Positions 52,953 to 62,204 of a stretch of DNA of 64,000 bases are shown here, one piece after another. The notes below the pieces were generated by a model that saw only the letters and a program-made list of their open reading frames with translations, was not told where the DNA came from and did no database searches. Position numbers and translations under genes: made by a program. The first letter of the stretch is position 1. The number at the start of each line of letters is the position of its first letter. Source of the DNA: Pararobbsia alpina (GTDB lineage Bacteria; Pseudomonadota; Gammaproteobacteria; Burkholderiales; Burkholderiaceae); the NCBI RefSeq assembly GCF_902859895.1, contig NZ_CADIKM010000015.1:61671-125670 (forward strand), given 5' to 3'.

Positions 52953-53825
52953 TCACACGAGGGGAATGTAGATGTCGGTCTGCCATTGGTCCTGCGGGGT
53001 TTCCGGAGAGACGCTCAGGTAGTGAAAAAACAAGGGGTGGTCCCCTAGTTCCTCTCCGCTTGCAGGAAGCCAGTCGCGATAGATCGGATAGATCGTCTCG
53101 CCGATGTGGTCGGTCGCTCCCGCATGCCGAACCACTGCGCATCGAGCGCTTGGAATGACGAGCTCGCGAACACCGTAGACATTTGGCGCGACAGGTTCGT
53201 CAATCTCTCCGCAGATGTCGAAGCGGAATTCATCCGCCGGTGTCGTATCCGGGTTGCTGCGCGGAATACCGAAAGTCCTGCTCGATGGCAGCGGAGATTG
53301 GCCACTTTGCGTGCGCCAGGCAATGAACTGGCGCACGCTCTCGTTGACGAGTCCGGTCGGCCCACAGTGTTCAAGAGCGGCGACACGGGTTTCAGAAAAA
53401 TCAACAATTCTCACTTGCATGGTCAGTTTCCTTGAAAAGTAGGGGACGACGAAGCTTGCGCTCCAGATCTGCCATTTCGGGTGCTGCCGGAAAGAACTCG
53501 GTGCCATGCCGAACGATCGCTTAAACGCTCGACTGAAGGCTTCTGGGCTGTCGAATCCCGCGTCGAGCGCGGCATCGAGGACAGAGCAGGACTCGCACGA
53601 GGCTAGGCGGCGAGCAGCCCCACGCAAGCGCATCAGTTGCACGTAGCGTGCAACCGGGACTCCCACATAGGCGGCAAACTGCCGATGAAAATGGAACTTC
53701 GAGAAGTTCGCAATGCGGCTCAGCGCGCCCACCGACAGGTCGCCCTCGAGATTCGCATCGATATAAGCGAGTACGGCGTCGAAGCGCTTCGTGTAAGCGG
53801 TTGTGGCGTCGGAGTGAATTTGCAT
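52953..53825 (-). CDS. AraC-family regulator with GyrI-like effector domain
   Basis: A 290-residue protein. Two helix-turn-helix units are at the N-terminus (about 25-120, LSVGALSRIANFSKFHFHRQ and SVLDAALDAGFDSPEAFSRAF). A GyrI/SbmC-like ligand domain follows (about 135-290, MQVRIVDFSETRVAALEHCG and the closing WQTDIYIPLV). The layout matches Rob/SoxS-related multidrug sensors, where the GyrI domain binds small molecules. It diverges from the trehalase gene across about 320 bases. Confidence 0.88.
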   Translation of the reverse strand: MQIHSDATTAYTKRFDAVLAYIDANLEGDLSVGALSRIANFSKFHFHRQFAAYVGVPVARYVQLMRLRGAARRLASCESCSVLDAALDAGFDSPEAFSRAFKRSFGMAPSSFRQHPKWQIWSASFVVPYFSRKLTMQVRIVDFSETRVAALEHCGPTGLVNESVRQFIAWRTQSGQSPLPSSRTFGIPRSNPDTTPADEFRFDICGEIDEPVAPNVYGVRELVIPSARCAVVRHAGATDHIGETIYPIYRDWLPASGEELGDHPLFFHYLSVSPETPQDQWQTDIYIPLV

Positions 53826-54142
53826 GGTCTAGATGTGATTTACGATATGTTCGCCCATAGTGGGAACATTGCGCCTAGCCGCTCTTGCTCGATTTTCCAA
53901 GGGCCCCTCCGATTAGGCATAAGCGCTCAAAACCCGCAAAGCTGCGGCTGGCACAACACGTCACTTCTGAGTCGTCGATTGCTTCATTCAACGAGACGCG
54001 CACCGCAGTTGATTCAATCTTCCAACGCGTGCGATGCCTGCGATCCGACAGTACCCTACCGAACCCGCATGTCACATGTAGACGGCATCGGATGGCATCG
54101 CGCGACGAGACCAGTGAAATGCCCATACACCAAGGAGGCGAC
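53826..54142. promoter_or_regulatory. divergent intergenic region between AraC-GyrI and trehalase
   Basis: About 317 bases holding both promoters; open frames across it are not protein-like. AAGGAGG at its right end is the trehalase ribosome site. No operator was identified. Confidence 0.35.
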
Positions 54143-55870
54143 ATGAGTATCCAGTCACAGTCTCGTACCGGCGCAGCGTTACCGCGCGACTCGCCATTCG
54201 TCGAACCGTCGTTTCAGGCATCCGCATTGCGTCGCGCTCCGCATTTTTCTCGCAGTCGAAAGCGCATCACGCGGCAGCGCTCACTGACTGCGATCAGCGT
54301 GGCGTGGATTGGGACCCTCGTGCTCGCGTCCGCGAGTTGCCTCGCCGACACCCGGGTCGGCGCAGCGTTGCCGCCGGCACCGGACGTCCTGTACGGCGAT
54401 CTGTTCGTCGCCGTCCAGACCGCGCAGATCTTCAGTGACCAGAAAGCCTTCGTAGACTCGACGCCAAACGACACTCCCGCCGCGATCGTGCAACGGTACG
54501 AAGCGCAGAAAAACCAGCCTGGCTTTTCGCTGCAGACATTCGTCAACCAGTATTTCACGCCTCCACCTGACCAGAGCATCACGCCGCCGCCCAACCAGAG
54601 CCTGCGCGAGCACATCGACTGGCTATGGTCCGGTCTTGCTCGCACGACAACGACCGCCCCCGACTTTAGCTCGCTGATCCCGTTGCCCAATCCCTACGTC
54701 GTGCCGGGGGGGCGTTTTCGCGAGGGCTACTACTGGGACACCTATTTCACGATGCTTGGCCTGCAGGAGTCGGGACGCGAAGATCTCGTCGACAACATGC
54801 TCGACAACTTTGCGTACATGATCGACACCTTCGGCCATATCCCGAACGGCAATCGCACGTACTACTTGAGCCGGTCACAACCGCCGTTCTACTCATACAT
54901 GGTGGAACTCGCTGCGCAAAAGGAAGGCAACAAGGTCTATCAAAAGTATCTGCCTGAACTACGCAAGGAGTACGCGTACTGGATGCTGGGTGCGACCGGC
55001 ACCGCGCGTGGCAGTGCGACGCGCCACGTTGTCGTGCTGCGCGACGGCACTTTGCTTAACCGTTACTGGGACGATCTGGATACTCCGCGCGATGAGTCGT
55101 ATATCGAAGACGTCCAGACCGCGACGCAGGCCAGTGGGCGTCCGGCAAACGAGGTCTACCGCGACCTGCGCGCGACCGCTGAAAGCGGGTGGGATTTCAG
55201 CTCGCGCTGGTTTGGCGACAACCAGAACCTGCGGACCGTGCGGACCACGTCGATCATTCCAGTCGATCTGAACAGCCTGCTGTTCCATCTCGAGACGACG
55301 ATCGCGCGCGGCTGCAGCATCGCCCGCGATTTCGGCTGCGTCGCGCAGTTCAAAGGCTACGCGACGCGGCGCGCGGAAGGCATTAACCGCTATCTGTGGA
55401 ACAACAAAGGCTACTACGGCGACTACGACTGGCAGCTCGGCAAGGCTCGCGACAATCAGACGCCCGCGATGCTCTATCCATTGATGGCAGGCGTCGCCCG
55501 GCCTGACCGCGCACGGAAAACCGCGCAGACCGTGCAGAACGTGCTGCTCAAGGAGGGCGGCCTTACGACATCGACCTACGACACCACGCAGCAATGGGAT
55601 GCACCGAATGGTTGGGCGCCATTGCACTGGATCGCGATTCAGGGGCTCAAGCGCTATGGGCGCGCTGATCTTGCAAAGCCTATCGGCACGCGCTTTCTCT
55701 CGGACGTCGAGAACGTCTACAAGACACAGCAGAAGCTCGTCGAGAAGTATGTCGTCGAAGGGGCGGGAGAAGGTGGTGGAGGTGGCGGCGAATACCCATT
55801 GCAGGACGGCTTCGGCTGGACCAATGGCGTAACGTTGATGCTGCTCGATATGTACGGCAACGGCCGGTAA
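54143..55870 (+). CDS. treA: periplasmic trehalase (GH37)
   Basis: A 575-residue family 37 trehalase, started at ATG 54143 behind AAGGAGG. Residues 1-68 are a long, Arg-rich export leader with a hydrophobic core ([18 protein letters not shown]). Signature one, [15 protein letters not shown], begins at residue 188; signature two, [10 protein letters not shown], at 484. The catalytic acid sits in [10 protein letters not shown], and the C-terminal base region is [14 protein letters not shown] with a Gly-rich loop just before it. It splits trehalose to two glucoses in the periplasm. The leader is longer than usual, so a later start is possible. Confidence 0.93.
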   Translation: MSIQSQSRTGAALPRDSPFVEPSFQASALRRAPHFSRSRKRITRQRSLTAISVAWIGTLVLASASCLADTRVGAALPPAPDVLYGDLFVAVQTAQIFSDQKAFVDSTPNDTPAAIVQRYEAQKNQPGFSLQTFVNQYFTPPPDQSITPPPNQSLREHIDWLWSGLARTTTTAPDFSSLIPLPNPYVVPGGRFREGYYWDTYFTMLGLQESGREDLVDNMLDNFAYMIDTFGHIPNGNRTYYLSRSQPPFYSYMVELAAQKEGNKVYQKYLPELRKEYAYWMLGATGTARGSATRHVVVLRDGTLLNRYWDDLDTPRDESYIEDVQTATQASGRPANEVYRDLRATAESGWDFSSRWFGDNQNLRTVRTTSIIPVDLNSLLFHLETTIARGCSIARDFGCVAQFKGYATRRAEGINRYLWNNKGYYGDYDWQLGKARDNQTPAMLYPLMAGVARPDRARKTAQTVQNVLLKEGGLTTSTYDTTQQWDAPNGWAPLHWIAIQGLKRYGRADLAKPIGTRFLSDVENVYKTQQKLVEKYVVEGAGEGGGGGGEYPLQDGFGWTNGVTLMLLDMYGNGR

Positions 55871-55905
55871 ATGCGCTTCGTGATCGGACTCGGTTCGATG
55901 TAAAT

Positions 55906-55921
55906 GGGCCGGGTTCGGCCC
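55906..55921 (+). terminator. short hairpin after treA
   Basis: GGGCCG (55906-55911) pairs with CGGCCC (55916-55921) over a 4-base loop, 35 bases past the stop, without a T run. Confidence 0.35.
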
Positions 55922-55986
55922 GTTACTGCCAGTCGTCTCCGCTGGACTCCAGCGGCTGCTTGCGAGGTGAAACTGTCATTACAAAA

Positions 55987-56550
55987 TTACGGCGCGATGC
56001 GACGGAACCAATCTCTCATCACTTGCCGCACGCGAGCAACCTCTTCGTCTGGTATCGACGACATATGACAAATAGCGTTTCGAAGATGCCCAGCCATCCG
56101 CGCCTCCTGAATAAGAGCCTTATCGCGAATTAAATCTTCAAAATCACTCTTCCAACAGTGATCGATTACTCGAAGGACCTGAGGATAAGTCATAAGTGAC
56201 GATTTATCTCGGGAGCCAAGAGCCATCCAGCTCTTCGCTTCTTCCGTTTCTTCTAATTTGACAATCTCATCTTGGACGTCTTTGGGAACCTTGGCCCACC
56301 AATCCGCCTGCCCATCATTGGACAGAACTTCCACAGCAAAATCTCGGAGATAGTTTTCAAAAACAAAGAAAAGCTTATATACCTCCGCAGCGTCGATCGC
56401 CTCGCGAACCATTTCTGGCATAGTCACGGCCAAATCATGTGATTCTGAGACCCGTAGCGGTTCTGGTGGGACAAGTCCAGGGAGTTTCTGCATTCCACGG
56501 GACGCGGTTTGTCCGAGCATAAGGAAAAGTGCGAGGCGCTGGTCGTTCAT
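55987..56550 (-). CDS. Swt1-like HEPN domain protein (putative RNase)
   Basis: A 187-residue all-helical protein. The HEPN ribonuclease motif R-x4-H is visible near the C-terminus as R157-NAIC-H162, preceded by HL. Upstream helices (VREAIDAAEVYKLFFVFENYLRDF) match the Swt1-like HEPN group. HEPN proteins of this kind act as RNases in toxin-antitoxin and phage-defence systems. Its ATG overlaps the stop of the DUF5343 gene (ATGA), so the two are made as a pair. The DNA is AT-richer than the flanks, suggesting transfer. It could also be a non-toxic regulator. Confidence 0.75.
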   Translation of the reverse strand: MNDQRLALFLMLGQTASRGMQKLPGLVPPEPLRVSESHDLAVTMPEMVREAIDAAEVYKLFFVFENYLRDFAVEVLSNDGQADWWAKVPKDVQDEIVKLEETEEAKSWMALGSRDKSSLMTYPQVLRVIDHCWKSDFEDLIRDKALIQEARMAGHLRNAICHMSSIPDEEVARVRQVMRDWFRRIAP

Positions 56551-57173
56551 GATTCAAATGACTTCCGAAGAGCGTTGAAGATGTTAAGGTAAGTCTCTTC
56601 GACGGCGTTGGCGGGCAAATGAATCTGAATGTTGTAATGAAATTCCGGCCGTAAACGCGGACTGTTCGCGCGTTCTGCTGCGGCCCCTTGGGGTTCACCA
56701 CTCCCGTCTCTCGAAGGCGGAGCGCTCGCTTCCGGAGACACGGGTGTACCGCCGCTAAAATCAGCAAGCTTAACAAGCGAAGAGTATGTACCTTGAATCT
56801 TTGATGTAACGCCGGTATCGGAGCCAGCCACTTGGGAAATCAGGCCCTTCAATTCTGAATTTGGTAATTCATGGGCACTCTCGTTGGCGGCATATAACGG
56901 TTCATAGGCTCTTCGAATGGCAGTCGCGATTGCTTTCGGAGCTCTGCTTGCGTTCTTCAACTGATCATAGTCGACAGTCGGTCGACCTGCACTATCTAAA
57001 AAACCAAGAGTTTTAAGCAGAGCAATAAGTTGTCTGTCGCCAGCGCTCTTAAGCCCAACCGTATCTGATAAATATCGTGTCGTAAACGAATCAGGTTTTT
57101 TTGCCGCGAGGATGCGTTGAAAAAGCTCAGCAACATTTTTATAGCTTGAAAGATAAGGAAGCTCAGCGGCCAT
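56547..57173 (-). CDS. DUF5343 protein, partner of the HEPN gene
   Basis: A 208-residue protein starting behind GAGGGAT. Residues 1-125 fit DUF5343 (LPYLSSYKNVAELFQRILAA, FTTRYLSDTVGLKSAGDRQLIALLKTLGFLD), which looks like a winged-helix DNA-binding fold. A disordered Pro/Ser/Glu stretch (about 135-165) leads to a C-terminal strand-helix unit (FHYNIQIHLPANAVEETYLNIFNAL). It is coupled to the HEPN gene by a four-base overlap. By position and fold it could be the antitoxin, regulator or sensor of a two-gene system. No experimental function is known to me. Confidence 0.75.
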   Translation of the reverse strand: MAAELPYLSSYKNVAELFQRILAAKKPDSFTTRYLSDTVGLKSAGDRQLIALLKTLGFLDSAGRPTVDYDQLKNASRAPKAIATAIRRAYEPLYAANESAHELPNSELKGLISQVAGSDTGVTSKIQGTYSSLVKLADFSGGTPVSPEASAPPSRDGSGEPQGAAAERANSPRLRPEFHYNIQIHLPANAVEETYLNIFNALRKSFES

Positions 57174-57218
57174 TGCGTATCCCTCGGTTATTAGTTTCTA
57201 ATCAGGTCTCGTAGCGAA

Positions 57219-57248
57219 AGTATAGCCGGACTGAGCTTGGGAATCCAA
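57219..57248 (-). promoter_or_regulatory. putative promoter of the DUF5343-HEPN pair
   Basis: On the reverse strand TTGGAT (57243-57248) and TATACT (57219-57224) are 18 bases apart and about 46 bases before the DUF5343 ATG. A motif match only. Confidence 0.4.
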
Positions 57249-57368
57249 CACGGCAACAACTGTTGGTTTCGACCTGCCAGCGCGAATCATCGTGCGGCTG
57301 CATCACGGACACGACGAGGCTAATTCGACCGTTGCCGTCGCAGCAGAACTGCACGTGGATACAAACGG

Positions 57369-57889
57369 TCACGAAACGATGACAAACGACCGCGGTTGAG
57401 CGACGGTGGCAGCCCGGAGCGTGACAAGACGCGCGGTTCCTATCTCTAAAATGCAGAGGGGCGTTCTGTATTGGCCGTCTCTAAATCTTTGGAACCAGTA
57501 ACTGAGGCCCAAGTCGATATCATCAGCAAGAACCACAGCCGGTACACCCACCATCCCTTCGATCTTGACGGCCCTCACAAGGGCATCGCTGACAACCATC
57601 ATGTGATTGCCTTGACGTCTTTCCCAGTATTTCCCGTATGCGATGCCGCCACGAAGCATCAGATTTTCTGTGAGAGCGATGAACCAGAGAACCTGTACCG
57701 CGCTAAGAAGCGGCCAAAGTTCATCGGCGGTAAGAAGAATCGCATCCGAATACATTGTCATGCGTACGTTCCCAAAGAACGCAGGCTCTAGGCGCTCGCC
57801 AAACTGACGATAAATCTTCAGAGTTTCGTCGAAATCAGTCGAAATTTGTTCGAAAATCCGAGTATGTCGCAGAAGGCGACGTACTTCAT
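57369..57889 (-). pseudogene. class III nucleotidyl cyclase-like gene, frameshifted
   Basis: Two reverse-strand pieces together look like one short cyclase-like domain of about 173 residues. The first, from ATG 57889 behind GAGGA, reads MKYVAFCDILGFSN and soon stops. The second, one frame over, reads EQISTDFDETLKIYRQFGE, then RMTMYSDAILLTADELW and LMLRGGIAYGKYW to the stop at 57369. FCDILGFS and YSDAI are the two aspartate-bearing metal motifs of the class III cyclase fold, and RGGIAYG is the matching core strand. A one-base deletion near 57845-57860 would explain the break. An upstream in-frame GTG could extend the N-terminus by about 22 residues. Confidence 0.6.
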
Positions 57890-58128
57890 GGAAATATCCT
57901 CGACCGCATCAACCGCCGCATTCGACTGCGGTACCGTTTCATGATGTTCTTCCACATAACCCCCGGCCTAGACGGAAATCGGTACAGACACCTGACGCCT
58001 ATTAGAGCATACGGTCATGTCCTGGCGCGCACCTATGCGCTGGAACCACACCAGCGATCCTGCAGACGGCGAGCCCCTTGCGCTCTCAACTCAGCGCGAG
58101 CACGTTCTTTGAGTGCGGCCAGAAGTGG

Positions 58129-59302
58129 TCAGTCAACGTCGTCGGTTCGCATAGCTTCTGCGATAGGGATCCCATTAGCAGCCATGTAGGCGAACAGCGG
58201 CCTGAGTCTTTCCATCATGTGCTCAGCGAATTCTCTTGCCTGCGCGGGAGGAATAACTTCGCCATAGGCGATTCCAAGTCTCGACGCAGCGTATTCAGCC
58301 GACCCGGCGAATGCCTTTCTGTATTGACGTCGCAAACTACGACGATAGACGATCCCGAATGAACTGTTGACGACGGCCGCGTACTGCGCAACGGTATATG
58401 CCTCGTTCGCCTTGATTCGCTCGATTTCTTCGCCAGAGAAGCAGAGGTCAGCACTAATGTCGATCTCTTGGCCGTTGGCGGGATTAAAAGCATAAGTCGA
58501 GGAGAAGGCCTCGCCATCGTATTGATCGCTCAGCGGCACGACGATCCGGGCCAGCCCGAAATACTCTACGTATCCTATTAGGTAACCACTACTCGAATCG
58601 CCACGCACACTGACAACGTGAGGCGTGAAACTCGTGGGACGCTCGCGTACCAGATCACGCTCATAGAAAAGTCCGTAGGGTGCCTCGCGATTTTCGTCGA
58701 GCAGATAGGGAAGCGCCAGATTGCACGCTGATGGACTGACTCCGGCATCAAAGACCAATGCAACCACGGTTTTCACCATCGACCGGCCGCCCAATGGACC
58801 GGCGAACGCGGTGCCGAACGTAAGCGGCGAGTCGAGATATTCGGCCCTCGCTTGCAGCGTGGACAACACCGCTTCGACATCGATCTCCGGGTGTTTCGCG
58901 GCAAGGTTTCTGATTATCTCTTCAGCTTCTTCCGCTGTGCGCACCGTAGCGTTGATGAGAAATCCCTTGCCCCCCGGGTTGGCGACCTTTTCGAATGTGA
59001 TCCGTCGAGGCATCAAAGCTGCCGTCTGGCAAAAGCATCAACTGCTTGCCGGACCCAGTTTGCACCGGGATCGCCGGGACGTTGCCACGATCGCGCGCTA
59101 TCCCGTGCATCAATGCGATATGTTGGAACTGTCGCCAGAGTTCGGCATCCCATCCGTCACCGGTTCGGCTATTGCAGTCCTTACAGATGAAGCCCCGGAC
59201 CTTCCGGTGACCGCCGATCGAATTCGGTACGATGTGTTCGCCCGAGTTCCCTACGATGGAGAAGGGTTGGTTGCACAAGGCACAGTTGCATGTAGTGGTC
59301 AT
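58129..59302 (-). pseudogene. HNH endonuclease-like gene, frameshifted
   Basis: The reverse strand from ATG 59302 reads an HNH_5-type zinc/nuclease module: CALC (C8, C11), EHIVPNSIGG with the nuclease His, and ICKDCNSRTGD with the second Cys pair. It continues to LLPDGSFDAS, after which the reading frame drifts. The frame beside it continues as RRITFEKVANPGGKGF and TAEEAEEIIRNLAAKHPEIDVEAVL down to the stop at 58129, which is the usual follow-on in this family. A single indel near 58990-59015 therefore separates two halves of a protein of about 390 residues. The downstream half (58129-59016) could be translated alone from a TTG or ATG but would lack the nuclease motif. Confidence 0.65.
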
Positions 59303-60086
59303 TTCGTCTGCGATTATCCCGGCTAAGAGGTCAACTGCGACCCGCGGACGGTATCACGGACGAACTTAATCGGTGGCCACAGACTCCACCGTCGATTTGT
59401 CCAACGACTCGACGAGCCTGACTGTTGCATGAACGTCTGTTACCTGAGCGGAGCCGACAGTCAAACGTCCTTCGGCTGAGCAGCGCGAGTGACCGAAACT
59501 GGCCGGACGCGGACTCACGCTGCCACCAAGAAAAAGACACGCAGGCGATGGCCATCGGGGTCGATGGCAGTCTCGCCCTGTTTTGCGCGAAATTGATGAG
59601 GGTCGCCGGAAAGAGTGCTCTGGTGCTTCTCGATGAGCCGGAGACGTCGCCCTACCGGCCGTGCGGCTTGCGCCGAGTGAGGTGCGTGACGAACTGGATC
59701 TGATCGCTACGGTAATGCAATTTATCATAGTCGACCGGAGGGCCCTGCCCGCTGTACGACGACCAAATTTTGTTGTGTCATCGCGAATTGCTATTTTCAT
59801 CGTGCAGGTGTAACGAAAACGTTAGCTTAAGTTCATCTCTGATAGTGGGGTAATCCGTCGGTCTGCGCACGCGTTTCTGGCGCACCAAATAAATAAAAAT
59901 GTCCTGAGTGCCAAAAAAAACTAAAGTTTTCCGTCATAACGCCGTCAATCCATCGGAGCGCGACACTCCGGAGGGCCGGGTGCCGATGTGAAGCGAGCAT
60001 TTCTTCTGGTAGCACGCTGCTTGTTTTCGCGGTTGTGCCAGCTTGATGCAAATGATACTTGCCGGCAAAAAGAGGTAACCGAGGGT
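59303..60086. other. gene-poor stretch with a possible ATPase remnant
   Basis: About 780 bases with no intact gene. On the plus strand 59617-59649 encodes ALVLLDEPETS, a near-exact Walker B/D-loop of ABC-type or OLD-type ATPases, but the surrounding frame has no further ATPase sequence. It is best read as a decayed fragment, or chance. The final 250 bases are AT-rich and precede the glycine-zipper gene. Confidence 0.3.
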
Positions 60087-60827
60087 ATGACCAGAATGAA
60101 AACTATGACCACAGTGGCCTGTGCGACCATTGCCACGGGGTTGCTATTCTCCGCAGCGAGCGCATCCGCACAGGAATCAGCAAACGATGAACTGAATGCC
60201 TGCGTAAAAAAAGAGCAGATTGTCACGACGGCAAAGGGTGCTGGCATCGGCGCGCTGACCGGCTTGACGGCCATGCTGGCTACGCACAAGAAAGACGATG
60301 CGGTGAAGGGAGCGCTGATTGGCGCTGCGGTAGGCGGCGTTGCGGGCTTCGCCACTGCCTACTAGACAGCTATCGACACCTGCTTCAAAGAAAATCCAGC
60401 ATGGATGCCTGAATCGGATATTCAGCGCACCAAGGACTACGACAAGGTCAAACACGACATCAAGTACAAGCCGAGTCAGGGCATTGTCACGCGTGCCGAA
60501 GCTGTCAGTGTGGTAGCCCCCGTCAAGGCCGGTAGCCAGGCCGAGGTCGACAGCTCGTTCATCGTGATGACGCCGGATGGAGCGGAAACGCCCGTCACTG
60601 TGGAGCGCAAGCTCTACGTCGTGGCCGACGATCAGAAGGAGACGCAGGTGACGTTTCCTGGACACACCTCAGAACAGCACACCGTCGAACCTGGCGAGCA
60701 AAAGGACACCGTGCACGTTCCGATCCCGCAGGATGCCAAGCCCGGCAGCAAGTACCGCGTCGCATTCAGCGTAACAGCCGGCGACAATCCGCCGTCCGTG
60801 GCGTCCCAGACGTTTAGCGTCGAGTAA
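60087..60827 (+). pseudogene. glycine-zipper envelope protein gene split by an in-frame TAG
   Basis: From ATG 60087 (or 60096) the frame reads a Sec signal peptide (MKTMTTVACATIATGLLFSA, cleaved after ASASA), a short charged piece, and a glycine-zipper segment GAGIGALTGLTAMLA then GALIGAAVGGVAGFATAY. It then meets TAG at 60363. The same frame continues without a break as TAIDTCFKENPAWMPESDIQ and a beta-rich domain to 60827, ending SQTFSVE. No shift is needed, so one amber codon splits a protein of about 246 residues. A new start at ATG 60405 could make the second half, but without export signal. A hairpin terminator follows the true end, which supports one gene. Confidence 0.65.
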
Positions 60828-60834
60828 AGGTCCG

Positions 60835-60870
60835 GTTGACCGGCGGCATGCCACCGGTCAACGGCTTCTT
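60835..60870 (+). terminator. intrinsic terminator after the glycine-zipper gene
   Basis: GTTGACCGGCGGCAT (60835-60849) pairs with ATGCCACCGGTCAAC (60848-60862) except for one G-U, forming a long hairpin whose middle CATG must loop out, followed by GGCTTCTT. It lies eight bases after the stop. Confidence 0.55.
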
Positions 60871-60952
60871 CCCGAATTTGCGCGGATTGATGCTGGCTGC
60901 TGGTGTGGATGCACGTCTTCACCAGGGTGCCCAGCACGCTTCTATATAAGTG

Positions 60953-62203
60953 ATGAAATCGTCCTTCGTACGCGTTGCAACCGTAGTCGGCACACTGCTG
61001 CTTACCGGTTGTGCGGCCAGCAGTCTGCCTGGGTATCAGAACGCCTACCACGCCTATAACGTTCCCCAATCTCTGTTTGAGCGCATCCAAACCAAGTTTC
61101 ACGAACACGGGCTCGATCAGGCGAGTATTACGCGCGACAGCACAGGTCGCGTCCAGTTGACGGGAACCTACCGCAACGAAGACGAGGTCGATGACGCCTT
61201 CACGATCGTCCTGTCTATCGTTGGACTCAAGTCTACGTCACCGTTCTATCCCGAACACATTCTGCAGAAGCGCTGGGACGTCGCGGCCGGGAAGGCGCTG
61301 GATTTCTATGCGCAAGCGCAGCGTCGGAGCTCGGCGGTGCCGGTCAAGCGCGCCCTCGTGGTCGGCATCAACCATTTTGCAGATCCGTACCACTTGCCCG
61401 ACATTCAGGGCGCTGACGATGCGGTGGTCGTGCAAGGGTATCTGCTGCGGGCCGGCTACAACGTGACGGCGCTGTTGAACGAGCACGCCACGCAGGCCAA
61501 CATCGAGGCAGCCATTGCGAAACTCGACCACGAGATCGGGCCGAACGACGACGTGTTCATCTACATCTCGAGTCACGGCAATGCACCAGTGCCGTCACCG
61601 GCCGGAGACGATCAACGCAAGATGTCGATCATGGCCTACGATTCGGGCGATCAGAGCACGGTCAGCTCGAACGATCGCACCGAGATCCTGCTGCACTATC
61701 AACGGCACGCCGTGCCGGACACGCTAGTGCAGAACCTCGCTCGCAAGCCAAGCCACACGACGCGGGTGGTAATCGATACCTGCTATAGCGGCGACATGCT
61801 CGACGATATTGTCGACGACAGCACGACCTACATTTTGCAAACGAATGGCGGCCAGAGCGAGCATGCGGGAATCTCGCTCGCGTCCTGGACAGGACCGGAA
61901 TATACGTCCAAGGGCATCCATTTCACCGACGACAGCGCGAATGGTGCTCAGGCCTCGGACGCAACACACGCGCGAGCCGCGATCGATCGCAGCCGCAGCG
62001 GCTACAACATCATCACGGCAACGAGTGTCAATGAAGAGTCGCTCGGACCGAAGTCAGGCTCCTTCGCCAGTCCGCTCTCACCTGACCGAACATTGAAAGG
62101 CTCATATTTTACGCAGTCGCTGTTCGAGTACCTCGGCTACTACAAGGGACAACTGGGACCGGCCTTCCGCGACGCACAAGGACATCGAGCGCAAGGGCGA
62201 TGA
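60953..62203 (+). CDS. caspase-like lipoprotein (metacaspase type, peptidase C14)
   Basis: A 416-residue lipoprotein from ATG 60953 (a GTG one codon earlier is in frame). MKSSFVRVATVVGTLLLTGC is a lipoprotein signal, with lipid Cys C20. Residues 40-90 look like a BON-type domain (ITRDSTGRVQLTGTYRNEDE). The C14 caspase domain starts near 131 (KRALVVGINHFADPYHLPDI) and has an intact catalytic dyad, H208 in ISSHGN and C277 in DTCYSGD. Basic-residue-specific cleavage is usual in bacterial relatives. The last residues (after YYKGQLGPAFRDA) are out of frame with a C-terminal region that follows at 62205, so the gene appears frameshifted near 62175. Confidence 0.8.
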   Translation: MKSSFVRVATVVGTLLLTGCAASSLPGYQNAYHAYNVPQSLFERIQTKFHEHGLDQASITRDSTGRVQLTGTYRNEDEVDDAFTIVLSIVGLKSTSPFYPEHILQKRWDVAAGKALDFYAQAQRRSSAVPVKRALVVGINHFADPYHLPDIQGADDAVVVQGYLLRAGYNVTALLNEHATQANIEAAIAKLDHEIGPNDDVFIYISSHGNAPVPSPAGDDQRKMSIMAYDSGDQSTVSSNDRTEILLHYQRHAVPDTLVQNLARKPSHTTRVVIDTCYSGDMLDDIVDDSTTYILQTNGGQSEHAGISLASWTGPEYTSKGIHFTDDSANGAQASDATHARAAIDRSRSGYNIITATSVNEESLGPKSGSFASPLSPDRTLKGSYFTQSLFEYLGYYKGQLGPAFRDAQGHRAQGR

Positions 62204-62204
62204 G

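Noticed and set aside
57840..57870. Programmed -1 frameshift in the cyclase-like gene
   Set aside because: The frame change is in the -1 direction, but no X-XXY-YYZ heptamer sits in the right frame and no clear stem-loop follows, so an indel is more likely.
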